Source of the DNA: Paramagnetospirillum magneticum AMB-1
GTDB taxonomy: Bacteria > Pseudomonadota > Alphaproteobacteria > Rhodospirillales > Magnetospirillaceae
Length of the DNA: 64,000 nucleotides
Direction of reading: 5' to 3'
Assembly: GCF_000009985.1 (NCBI RefSeq)
Contig: NC_007626.1
Span: 2,721,943 to 2,785,942 of the forward strand
The notes beneath the pieces were generated by a model that was given only the letters and a program-made list of their open reading frames with translations, ran no database searches and was not told the DNA's origin. This document shows, in pieces, positions 1 through 6,871 of the stretch. The position numbers and the translations under genes are program-made. Every line of letters starts with the position of its first letter. Position 1 is the first letter of the stretch.

Positions 1-1646
1 TTGGCCACCTTGGACGCGGTGGACGGCAGCAACTGCATCAGGCCCTTGGCCCCGGCCGGCGATTCGATATCGGCGACGAAGCCGCTCTCCTGGCGAATCA
101 GGGCGAGAACCAGGGCCTTTTCCGGATTGGTCTCGTCGGCGTCCAGGTCAGGCACCGGCCAGCCGGCCTGGACCAGGGTCACCCCCTCGCGGTCGGAGCG
201 GCGCGCCACGGTCAGGCCCAGGTCGTGCCGCCCGGTCCGGCTGGCCAGTCCGGCCACCAGGGCGCGTTCCCCCGGAGTCTGGACGGTGTCGTTGAGGCGG
301 ATGAAGAATGAGCGCAGCAATTCGCTCTCCCCCACCTGCATCAGCAGGCGGGCGGCGGCCACCACGTCGCGGGCCTCGAAGCGGGCCACGTCGTCGGGGG
401 TCGGCTGCGGCTCGTCGGGCAGCGGCCAATGATGATCGCCCAGGCGCGACGCGCCCAGCTGGCCGTAATAGGTGGTGGAATAGCGGGCCGCCCGGGTATA
501 CCACTCCTTGGCCTTGGCATCCCCCGCCGCCTCCAGGGCACGCCCGGCCCAATAGGCGGCACGAGCCCGCGAAATGGGGTGACTGGCCCATTCATGCAGA
601 CGGGTGAAGTGGTGGACGGCAGTGGCGCGGTCATCCAGGAAGCGCAGCGCGACCCAGCCGGCCAGGAACTCGGCGTCCACATATTGGGTGCCCCCTTCCA
701 GCCCGTGATCGGCGGCGGCCTGATAGGCCCTCGAGACCAGCCCCTTCTGCAGGGCGCGCCGGGCCAGGATGGCCCGCTCCTGCCACCACAGATCCGGGCG
801 GACCTTGTTGCGCGACGGGTGGGACAGCAGGTCGAGCGCATCCTCGTCCAGGTCCTTCTGGCGGCGCCAGCGCACCCGCTCGTAGATCAGGCCGGGATCG
901 TCACGCAAGCTGGCGGGAACGGCATTGATCAGCGGCTCGGGATTGGACTTGCCCGCCTGCAGGGCGAGGCGGGCCTGGGCCACGGCGCGATGGCCGGCAT
1001 CCACCTTCATGATCATGCGCTGGACCGAGGTCTCCTGCCGGTCCCACAGCAGCCGGTCCAGGCGGCGCCAGTGGTCCTCGTAGCGCAGATGCTCGCCCAG
1101 GAGGTTGAGGTACTGCTTTTCCTGCAGCGCCCCGAAGCTCAGATTGACCCAGGTCTCGCGGATGACCTTGACCGCCTGCTCGTTCCGCCCGGCGGCGAAC
1201 AGCGCGCGCGCATAGGCCTGACCGCCATCGGCGGTGGTGGGCGGGTGCGAGTCGAACCAGGCCAGAACCTGGGCCGTGGGCGTGGCGGCGGTAATGGATT
1301 CCTCGGCCCGCTTGGTCATCTGGCTCATCATCGGCCATTCGGGATTGGCGTGGATGAAGGCGCCGAGCTGGGCGAAATCGGCGCCCGACCGGCCGGAGAC
1401 GTAGGCCATCCAGGTCACCAGGCGGGGCAGCGCCTTTGAGCGCGATTGCCGCGCCAGCCGCTCGGCCTCGTCGAAATGATCGCGCTTGGCGGCGGCGATG
1501 GCCTGGCGGGCGATGGCGGCATCCCCGACCCCGTCAGCCCGGGCGGCAGACGGTGCCCCCAGGCAAAGAAGAGCGGAAAGGATGATGGCGACGGGGAAAA
1601 GCTTCAACGGCTGGAATCCTGGCCGATTGTTCAACAGGGCAGGCAT
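1..1646 (-). CDS. slt: Soluble lytic murein transglycosylase (Slt70-like), 3' end cut by the window
   Basis: Periplasmic enzyme cleaving the MurNAc-GlcNAc bond of peptidoglycan to give 1,6-anhydro products. Translation from the ATG at 1646 gives an N-terminal hydrophobic signal (residues about 15-37, ending ...AARAD), then a long helical region rich in Ala/Arg/Trp as in the Slt70 superhelical doughnut. The catalytic SLT domain starts near residue 515: QESGF holds the catalytic Glu (about residue 520), followed by GAKGLMQLLPSTA. The reading frame is open through base 1, so the C-terminal part of the SLT domain lies outside the window. It is divergent from nothing nearby; its 5' end abuts the 3' end of the ABC ATPase gene, which is read in the same direction. 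The overlapping ORFs on the plus strand are shadows of this gene. Confidence 0.93.
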   Translation of the reverse strand, partial: MPALLNNRPGFQPLKLFPVAIILSALLCLGAPSAARADGVGDAAIARQAIAAAKRDHFDEAERLARQSRSKALPRLVTWMAYVSGRSGADFAQLGAFIHANPEWPMMSQMTKRAEESITAATPTAQVLAWFDSHPPTTADGGQAYARALFAAGRNEQAVKVIRETWVNLSFGALQEKQYLNLLGEHLRYEDHWRRLDRLLWDRQETSVQRMIMKVDAGHRAVAQARLALQAGKSNPEPLINAVPASLRDDPGLIYERVRWRRQKDLDEDALDLLSHPSRNKVRPDLWWQERAILARRALQKGLVSRAYQAAADHGLEGGTQYVDAEFLAGWVALRFLDDRATAVHHFTRLHEWASHPISRARAAYWAGRALEAAGDAKAKEWYTRAARYSTTYYGQLGASRLGDHHWPLPDEPQPTPDDVARFEARDVVAAARLLMQVGESELLRSFFIRLNDTVQTPGERALVAGLASRTGRHDLGLTVARRSDREGVTLVQAGWPVPDLDADETNPEKALVLALIRQESGFVADIESPAGAKGLMQLLPSTASKVA

Positions 1647-1670
1647 TCTAGAGGTCTATTCAAGGCGCTT

Positions 1671-2375
1671 TCAAGCCGAACCGCTTTCAAGGACCCCATC
1701 GCGCACCCGAACCATCCGGTCGAAACGGTCATAAATCTTCTCGTCATGGCTGACCACCAGCACCGCCGCGTTCTGTTCCCGCGCCACCTTGATCAGCAGA
1801 TCCATGACGATGGCGGCCCTCTGGGAATCCAGGGCGGCAGTGGGTTCGTCGGCCAAAATCAGGCGGGGATTGTTGGCCAAGGCGCGGGCGATGGCCACGC
1901 GCTGAGCCTCGCCGCCGGACAACTGGCCGGGCGAAGCCTCGGCCCGGGCGCCCACCTCCAGGTAATCCAGCAGTTCCCCGGCCCGCCGCCGCGCCGCCGC
2001 CGGGTCCTGCCCGGCCAGTTCCAGCACCACGGCCACATTGTCGCGGCTGTTGAGGAAGGGCAGCAGATTATGGAACTGGAAGATGAAGCCGATCTTGTCG
2101 AGCCGCAGGCGGCGGAGGTCGCCGCCGGTCCAGGCGCCGTCATAGACCACCACGCCGTCAAGCACCATTCGCCCGGCATTGGGCTCGACGACGCAGCCGA
2201 TGATATTGAGAAGCGTGCTCTTGCCCGAGCCGCTGGGCCCCAGCAAGCCCACCACCTCGCCCGGGTGAAGCGAGAGGTCGACGCCGCGCAGGGCATCGAC
2301 GCGCGAGGCGCCCTCGCCGAAATGCTTGGCGATGCCGGTCAGTTCCGCCAGGACTTGGGGGCCGGTCATGCTCAT
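1671..2375 (-). CDS. ABC transporter ATP-binding protein (LolD/MacB/DevA type)
   Basis: The 234-residue nucleotide-binding subunit of a three-gene export system. It has a Walker A motif GPSGSGKST (about residue 46), Q-loop IFQFHN, ABC signature LSGGEAQRVAIARALA, Walker B ILADEPT and switch His in VVSHD. It belongs to the small ATPase group that pairs with FtsX/MacB-type permeases. The ATG at 2375 overlaps the permease stop by 4 bp (ATGA), so the two are translationally coupled; an alternative ATG lies two codons downstream. With the permease and membrane-fusion genes just upstream it should power extrusion of a lipid, peptide or glycolipid; the substrate is not readable. No outer-membrane TolC partner is in the window. 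Confidence 0.93.
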   Translation of the reverse strand: MSMTGPQVLAELTGIAKHFGEGASRVDALRGVDLSLHPGEVVGLLGPSGSGKSTLLNIIGCVVEPNAGRMVLDGVVVYDGAWTGGDLRRLRLDKIGFIFQFHNLLPFLNSRDNVAVVLELAGQDPAAARRRAGELLDYLEVGARAEASPGQLSGGEAQRVAIARALANNPRLILADEPTAALDSQRAAIVMDLLIKVAREQNAAVLVVSHDEKIYDRFDRMVRVRDGVLESGSA

Positions 2376-3505
2376 CCCCCCAGCGCCGCCGCCGGCTCGA
2401 TGCGCAGCGCCAGCCGCACCCCCAGCCCGCTGGACAGAACGCAGACCGCCAGCACCACCAGCCCCAGCATCAGGGCGTCCTCGGGCTGCAGCAGCACCCG
2501 GCGGGGGAATTTGTCAGCCGCGAGGTTGACGAGCCCCAGCCCCATGGAAAAACCGATCAGCCCCATGGCCAGGGCCTGCTGCAGGATCAGCCCGACGATG
2601 GTCCGGTCGGGCGCGCCGATCAGCTTCAGGGTGGCGATCTCGCGGGTCTTGTCCATGGTCATAGTGTAGATGATCAGTGCGATCACCACCGCCGACACCA
2701 CCATCAGGATAGCGGTGAACAGACCGATCTGGCGGCGAGCCTTTTCCACCACGGATTCCACCAGGATGGCCTCCTGCTGCCCCTGGGTGGCGGTGCCCAG
2801 GTGCTTCCAGCGCCCGATCTCCATGGCCACCCGGTCGGTGGGAACATCGGGCGCCAGCCGCGCCACCACCGCGTTGATGGTGTCGAGGGCCGGCGGCGGC
2901 GCTCCCCTGGCCTGATCGCGGCGATAGGTAGACGGCTTGGGCAGGAATTGCAGGTCCTGGGCATCGCGCAGACTGAGAAACAGCACCGGGTCGCCGCCGG
3001 TGGAAACGTGATGGCGGGTCAGCCCCACCACAAGATAATCGTCACGGCCGAGATGGACGCGCTCACCCAGGGCGATGCCGGCCCGCTGGTCGACGACGGT
3101 CTCGCCATGGCGGATGGCGATGGCCCGGCCGGATTCGATGCCCGCCGGCCCGCCCATGCGGCCCGGCTCGTATCCCACCACCTGAAGGCGCAGCTTGCGG
3201 CCCTGATGGAGAGTCTCCACCGTCTGGTAGGTGACGGCCCCGGCCTCGACCACACCGGGCACCCGGGCCACCATCTCCCGGGTATCGCCCGGCATGCGCG
3301 ACGCCTCGGCGAACGGCCCCCGGGAGCCGGCCTCCACCACCCAAAGATCGGCGGCCGGGGCCCGCACCAGCGACAGGGCATCCTCGACCAGTCCGCGATA
3401 GATGCCGATCATGGACAGCACCACGCCGAGCAGCAGGGACAGCCCCAGGCAGGTCAGCAGGAACCGCCCCAGCTTGTGCCGGATATCGCGCAGCGCCAGA
3501 TTCAT
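2372..3505 (-). CDS. FtsX/MacB-type ABC transporter permease (DevC-like)
   Basis: A 377-residue inner-membrane permease. One transmembrane helix near the N terminus (residues about 12-38) is followed by a large periplasmic domain of about 200 residues and three C-terminal helices (around residues 265-290, 315-340 and 345-370). This is the usual MacB/LolC/DevC topology. The start is the ATG at 3505, which overlaps the upstream gene's stop as ATGA. The frame is open further upstream to 3793, but that extension is Gly/Arg/Pro-rich and antiparallel to nothing functional; it lies inside the membrane-fusion gene, so it is rejected. The gene is coupled at both ends to its partners. Confidence 0.9.
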   Translation of the reverse strand: MNLALRDIRHKLGRFLLTCLGLSLLLGVVLSMIGIYRGLVEDALSLVRAPAADLWVVEAGSRGPFAEASRMPGDTREMVARVPGVVEAGAVTYQTVETLHQGRKLRLQVVGYEPGRMGGPAGIESGRAIAIRHGETVVDQRAGIALGERVHLGRDDYLVVGLTRHHVSTGGDPVLFLSLRDAQDLQFLPKPSTYRRDQARGAPPPALDTINAVVARLAPDVPTDRVAMEIGRWKHLGTATQGQQEAILVESVVEKARRQIGLFTAILMVVSAVVIALIIYTMTMDKTREIATLKLIGAPDRTIVGLILQQALAMGLIGFSMGLGLVNLAADKFPRRVLLQPEDALMLGLVVLAVCVLSSGLGVRLALRIEPAAALGG

Positions 3506-4665
3506 GGCGGCGCGTCGGTGGTGCGGACGGAGCGGCCTTCGGCCAGCCCGGAAACCAGCCGGGTCACCACCCTGCCCGCCTCGGGCAGGCCGCCGGTCAC
3601 CACCAGCCGGCCATCCAGGGTGCGATGGCCGAACGACAGGGGGCGGCGGGCCAGCCGGCCGCCCTCCACCACCCAGGCCATGCCCTGGCGACCGTCGAAG
3701 CCCTCGACCGCCGTGGCAGGGACCAGAATGGCGCCGTCCACCAGGGCGGTGTCGATCACCACCTCGGCCTGCTCGCCCAGATGCTGGGGACATTCGGCGC
3801 AGGCCACGTAGATCTTCCGTTCCTCGGTGGTGCGGTCGCTCTCGATGTCGATGCGCACCACCCGCCCCGCGAACCGCTTGGCGGGGGCGGAGCGTAGCCG
3901 CACCTCGGCCCCCTGCCCCAGCGCCACGTCGCCGGCCAGGGTTTCGTCCACATAGGCGAGAACCCAGACGCTGTGCAGATCGAACAGGGTGAACACCCCC
4001 TCGCCCGGCGCCACCACGCTGCCCAATTCCCGCGAGCGCAGGGAAATCCGTCCGTCATAGGGCGCGGTCAGGCTGTGCCGGGCCAGCAGGACCTCGTTCA
4101 GCTCCAACTGAGCGCGGGCATCGGCCAGGGTGGCCAGGGCCAGGGCCACCTCGGCATTGGCGGCCTGGGCATCGGCTCCGGCGCTGACCGCGGCGGCATG
4201 GGCGTCGCCGAAGGTCTCCTCGCTGACCGTGCCGGACGCCACCAGGGATTTGCGGCGCTGGCTGACCTTTTCCTTCTGGGCGCGGTTGACGGCGGTCTTG
4301 GCGACGATGGCCCGCGCCGAGGCCGATTGGGCCAGGGCCTTTTCGTACTGGGCGCGGGCGGCCGAAACCTTGGCCCGCTGCTCAGCATCGTCCAGCCGGG
4401 CCAGAACCTGCCCCTTGCTCACCGACTGCCCGGCATCGGCCCCCAGATCCACCAGGGTGCCGGCCACGGCGAAGCCGATCTTGGACGAGACCTTGGCCTC
4501 GATGGTGCCCAGGCCATAGACCCGGATGGGCACTTGGCCCGACGGCACGGCCACCTCGACCGAAACTCCGCCCAGGACCAGCCGGCCGATGACCAGACCG
4601 GCCAGCACCACCGCGAAAAGCACGGCCAGCCGCGGGTGGGAGCGAAGCACCGGAACAACCTTCAT
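3502..4665 (-). CDS. HlyD-family membrane fusion protein of the ABC exporter (DevB-like)
   Basis: A 387-residue periplasmic adaptor. A single N-terminal hydrophobic anchor (residues about 10-30) is followed by a biotinyl-lipoyl-like half (VGTLVDLGADAGQSVSKGQVLARLD style), an Ala/Glu/Gln-rich helical hairpin (about 80-175), the second lipoyl half (LTAPYDGRI) and a beta-barrel. The start chosen is the ATG at 4665 because the alternative at 4704 sits inside the promoter/operator palindrome. This is the first gene of the operon; permease and ATPase follow with 4-bp overlaps. The order adaptor-permease-ATPase matches DevBCA-type exporters rather than MacAB, where ATPase and permease are fused. Confidence 0.9.
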   Translation of the reverse strand: MKVVPVLRSHPRLAVLFAVVLAGLVIGRLVLGGVSVEVAVPSGQVPIRVYGLGTIEAKVSSKIGFAVAGTLVDLGADAGQSVSKGQVLARLDDAEQRAKVSAARAQYEKALAQSASARAIVAKTAVNRAQKEKVSQRRKSLVASGTVSEETFGDAHAAAVSAGADAQAANAEVALALATLADARAQLELNEVLLARHSLTAPYDGRISLRSRELGSVVAPGEGVFTLFDLHSVWVLAYVDETLAGDVALGQGAEVRLRSAPAKRFAGRVVRIDIESDRTTEERKIYVACAECPQHLGEQAEVVIDTALVDGAILVPATAVEGFDGRQGMAWVVEGGRLARRPLSFGHRTLDGRLVVTGGLPEAGRVVTRLVSGLAEGRSVRTTDAPP

Positions 4666-4704
4666 GGACGGCCCCTGGGCAAAAGACATAAATCGCGGAC
4701 ACAT

Positions 4705-4718
4705 TTAGACATGTCTAA
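4705..4718. promoter_or_regulatory. Perfect 14-bp palindrome, candidate operator of the exporter operon
   Basis: TTAGACATGTCTAA reads identically on both strands. On the minus strand a plausible sigma-70 promoter surrounds it: TTGGCA (-35, about 4734-4729), a 16-bp spacer, then TCTAAA (-10), so a bound dimer would cover the -10 element about 40 bp before the adaptor start codon. It also lies 124 bp upstream of dapA. The sequence is seen; the repressor role is inferred, and no cognate regulator gene is adjacent. Confidence 0.55.
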
Positions 4719-4841
4719 TTTACAATGCCAATCACGCTTTGCGTCTTGGCTGTCATGCTTTGCGCATGGTCGTCTTGCCCCCGGAAGCGGTTGGGGCTAA
4801 TGTCCCAAGCTCTTTCGACCACCCCATATGGGAAGACTGCC

Positions 4842-5714
4842 ATGTTCAAGGGATCCATCACCGCACTCATCACCCCCTTCCGCAATGGAAAGGTGGACGA
4901 GAAAGCGTTCCAGGATCTGGTGGCCTGGCAGATCGCCGAGGGCACCCATGCGGTGGTTCCCTGCGGCACCACCGGCGAATCGCCGACCCTGTCGCATGAT
5001 GAGCATCACCGCGTGGTGGAGCTGTGCCTGGAAGTGGCCCGGGGCAAGGTCCCGGTCATCGCCGGCACCGGCTCCAATTCCACCGACGAGGCCGTCGCGC
5101 TGACCCAGCACGCCAGGAAGGCCGGGGCCGACGCGGCCCTGGTGGTGGCGCCCTATTACAACAAGCCCTCCCAGGAAGGCCTGTTCCGCCACTTCGAGGC
5201 CATCGCCAAGTCGGTGGACATCCCGATCATCGTCTACAACATCCCCGGCCGCTCGGTGATCGACATCAGCGTCGAGACCTTCGTACGGCTGTCGGCGCTG
5301 CCCAACATCGCCGGCATCAAGGACGCCACCGCCGATCTGGCCCGGCCGCTGCGCATCCGCGCCGCGCTGGACGAGCGGCTGTGCCAGTTGTCGGGCGAGG
5401 ACGCCACCGCCATCGCCTTCAACGCCCAGGGCGGCGTCGGCTGCATTTCGGTGACCTCCAACATCGCGCCCAAGCTGTGCGCCCGGATGCAGAACGCCTG
5501 GGCCGCCGGCGATCTGGCCACCTGCAACGAGTTGAACAAGATTCTCATGCCGCTGCACGACGCCCTGTTCTGCGAGACCAGCCCGGCTCCGGTGAAATAC
5601 GCCGCCAGCCTGCTGGGCAAGTCCGCCCCCGACGTGCGTCTGCCGCTGGTTCCGGCCAGCGAGAACGCCCGCCACCGGGTCGAGGCGGCCATGAAGGCCG
5701 CCGGCCTGATCTGA
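4842..5714 (+). CDS. dapA: 4-hydroxy-tetrahydrodipicolinate synthase
   Basis: Condenses pyruvate with aspartate semialdehyde in the first committed step of lysine/diaminopimelate synthesis, in the cytoplasm. The 290-residue TIM-barrel protein has GTTGESPTL (Thr pair near residue 44), the active-site Tyr in YNIPGR and the Schiff-base Lys in GIKDAT, all at family-typical spacing. The start is the ATG at 4842 (MFKGSITALITPF), the usual DapA N terminus; the longer open frame back to 4725 runs through the promoter region. smpB follows after 10 bp, so the two probably form an operon. Confidence 0.97.
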   Translation: MFKGSITALITPFRNGKVDEKAFQDLVAWQIAEGTHAVVPCGTTGESPTLSHDEHHRVVELCLEVARGKVPVIAGTGSNSTDEAVALTQHARKAGADAALVVAPYYNKPSQEGLFRHFEAIAKSVDIPIIVYNIPGRSVIDISVETFVRLSALPNIAGIKDATADLARPLRIRAALDERLCQLSGEDATAIAFNAQGGVGCISVTSNIAPKLCARMQNAWAAGDLATCNELNKILMPLHDALFCETSPAPVKYAASLLGKSAPDVRLPLVPASENARHRVEAAMKAAGLI

Positions 5715-5724
5715 GGATAAAGTC

Positions 5725-6186
5725 ATGGTGCTTCCCGGCCACGTCGCCGCACAAAACCGCCGGGCACGCCACGAGTATTTCATCGTGAGCGAGGTCGAGG
5801 CCGGCATCATGCTGGTCGGAACCGAGGTCAAGTCCCTGCGGGTCGGCAAAGGCAACATCAACGAGGCCTTTGCCGGCCCCATGCAGGGCGAGCTGTTCCT
5901 GTTCAACGCCTATATTCCCGAATACCAGTCCAAGATGCCCTTCCCGCACGAGACGCGGCGGCCGCGCAAGCTGCTGCTGCACAAGCGCGAGATGGCCAAG
6001 CTGATGAGCGCCATCACCAAGGACGGCATGACCCTGGTGCCGCTGGACATTCACTTCGGCCAGCGCGGCATCGCCAAGATCCAGTTGGGCTTGGCCAAGG
6101 GCAAGAAGCTGCACGACAAGCGCGAAGCCATCAAGGAGCGGGACTGGAACCGCGACAAGGCCCGCCTGATGCGCGACAAGGGCTGA
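5725..6186 (+). CDS. smpB: SsrA-binding protein SmpB
   Basis: Binds tmRNA and brings it to stalled ribosomes for trans-translation. The 153-residue protein shows the family hallmarks: N-terminal NRRARHEY..., GTEVKSLR, FNAYIPEY, RPRKLLLHK, and a basic C-terminal tail (KRDWNRDKARLMRDKG type) that enters the mRNA channel. It starts 10 bp after dapA with GAGGATAAAGTC before the ATG. The dapA-smpB adjacency is common in alphaproteobacteria. No ssrA gene is seen in the window. Confidence 0.97.
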   Translation: MVLPGHVAAQNRRARHEYFIVSEVEAGIMLVGTEVKSLRVGKGNINEAFAGPMQGELFLFNAYIPEYQSKMPFPHETRRPRKLLLHKREMAKLMSAITKDGMTLVPLDIHFGQRGIAKIQLGLAKGKKLHDKREAIKERDWNRDKARLMRDKG

Positions 6187-6223
6187 CACCCCATCTCTTG
6201 GGCAAAGGGCCCGGAGACCTGCC

Positions 6224-6865
6224 ATGACCGACAAGGACAAACTGATCGCCGCCAAGGAGAAATGGGCGCGGGAAGGCCGTGGCCTGACCGGAGAGAAGGC
6301 GGCGCCCGCCGCCCGCCGCCTACCGCCCGGCCAAAGGGAAACCTTTGACTTTCCCGTGCTCGACCTGGGCGACCAGCCTAATCTCTCCCCCCGCGACTGG
6401 GCATTGAGCGTGGGGGGCATGGTGGAAAGCCCCATCCGCTGGGACTGGCAGACCTTCATGGCCCAGCCCCAGACCGAAATCGTCACCGACATCCATTGCG
6501 TCACCACATGGTCGCGCTATGACAACGCCTGGGCGGGCGTCTCGGCCCGCCATCTCCTCAAGACGGTTCGCCCCCGCAAGGAAGCGCGCTTCCTGCTGCT
6601 GCGCAGCTTCGACGGCTACACCACCAATATCCCCCTGTCGCGCTTTGATGATCAGGACGTTCTGCTGGCCCATTCCTGGCAGGGCCAGCCGCTGTCACGC
6701 GAGCACGGCGGGCCGGTGCGGGCCGTGATCCCTAAGCTGTATTTCTGGAAAAGCGCCAAGTGGCTGCGCCACATTACCTTTTCCGACCGCGACACCCCGG
6801 GTTACTGGGAATTGCGCGGCTATCACGGCGAGGGTGACCCGTGGAAGGAAGAGCGCTACAGCTGA
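6224..6865 (+). CDS. Sulfite-oxidase-fold molybdopterin-dependent oxidoreductase (YedY/MsrP-like, cytoplasmic)
   Basis: A 213-residue protein with the oxidoreductase molybdopterin-binding domain. IHCVTTWSRYDNAW contains the Cys expected to ligate molybdenum, followed by SFDGYTTN, and a conserved PKLYFWKSAKW segment. It is shorter than periplasmic MsrP (about 330 residues) and has no Tat or Sec signal, so it is probably cytoplasmic. The substrate is unknown for this short subgroup. The start at 6224 is preceded by GGAGACCTGCC. It lies 37 bp after smpB on the same strand and converges with the sensor kinase, 6 bp apart at their stops. Confidence 0.87.
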   Translation: MTDKDKLIAAKEKWAREGRGLTGEKAAPAARRLPPGQRETFDFPVLDLGDQPNLSPRDWALSVGGMVESPIRWDWQTFMAQPQTEIVTDIHCVTTWSRYDNAWAGVSARHLLKTVRPRKEARFLLLRSFDGYTTNIPLSRFDDQDVLLAHSWQGQPLSREHGGPVRAVIPKLYFWKSAKWLRHITFSDRDTPGYWELRGYHGEGDPWKEERYS

Positions 6866-6871
6866 CCTCGG

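Noticed and set aside
3506..3793. N-terminal extension of the FtsX-like permease
   Set aside because: Gly/Arg/Pro-rich, lies inside the adaptor gene, and the ATG at 3505 gives the normal N terminus and an ATGA overlap.
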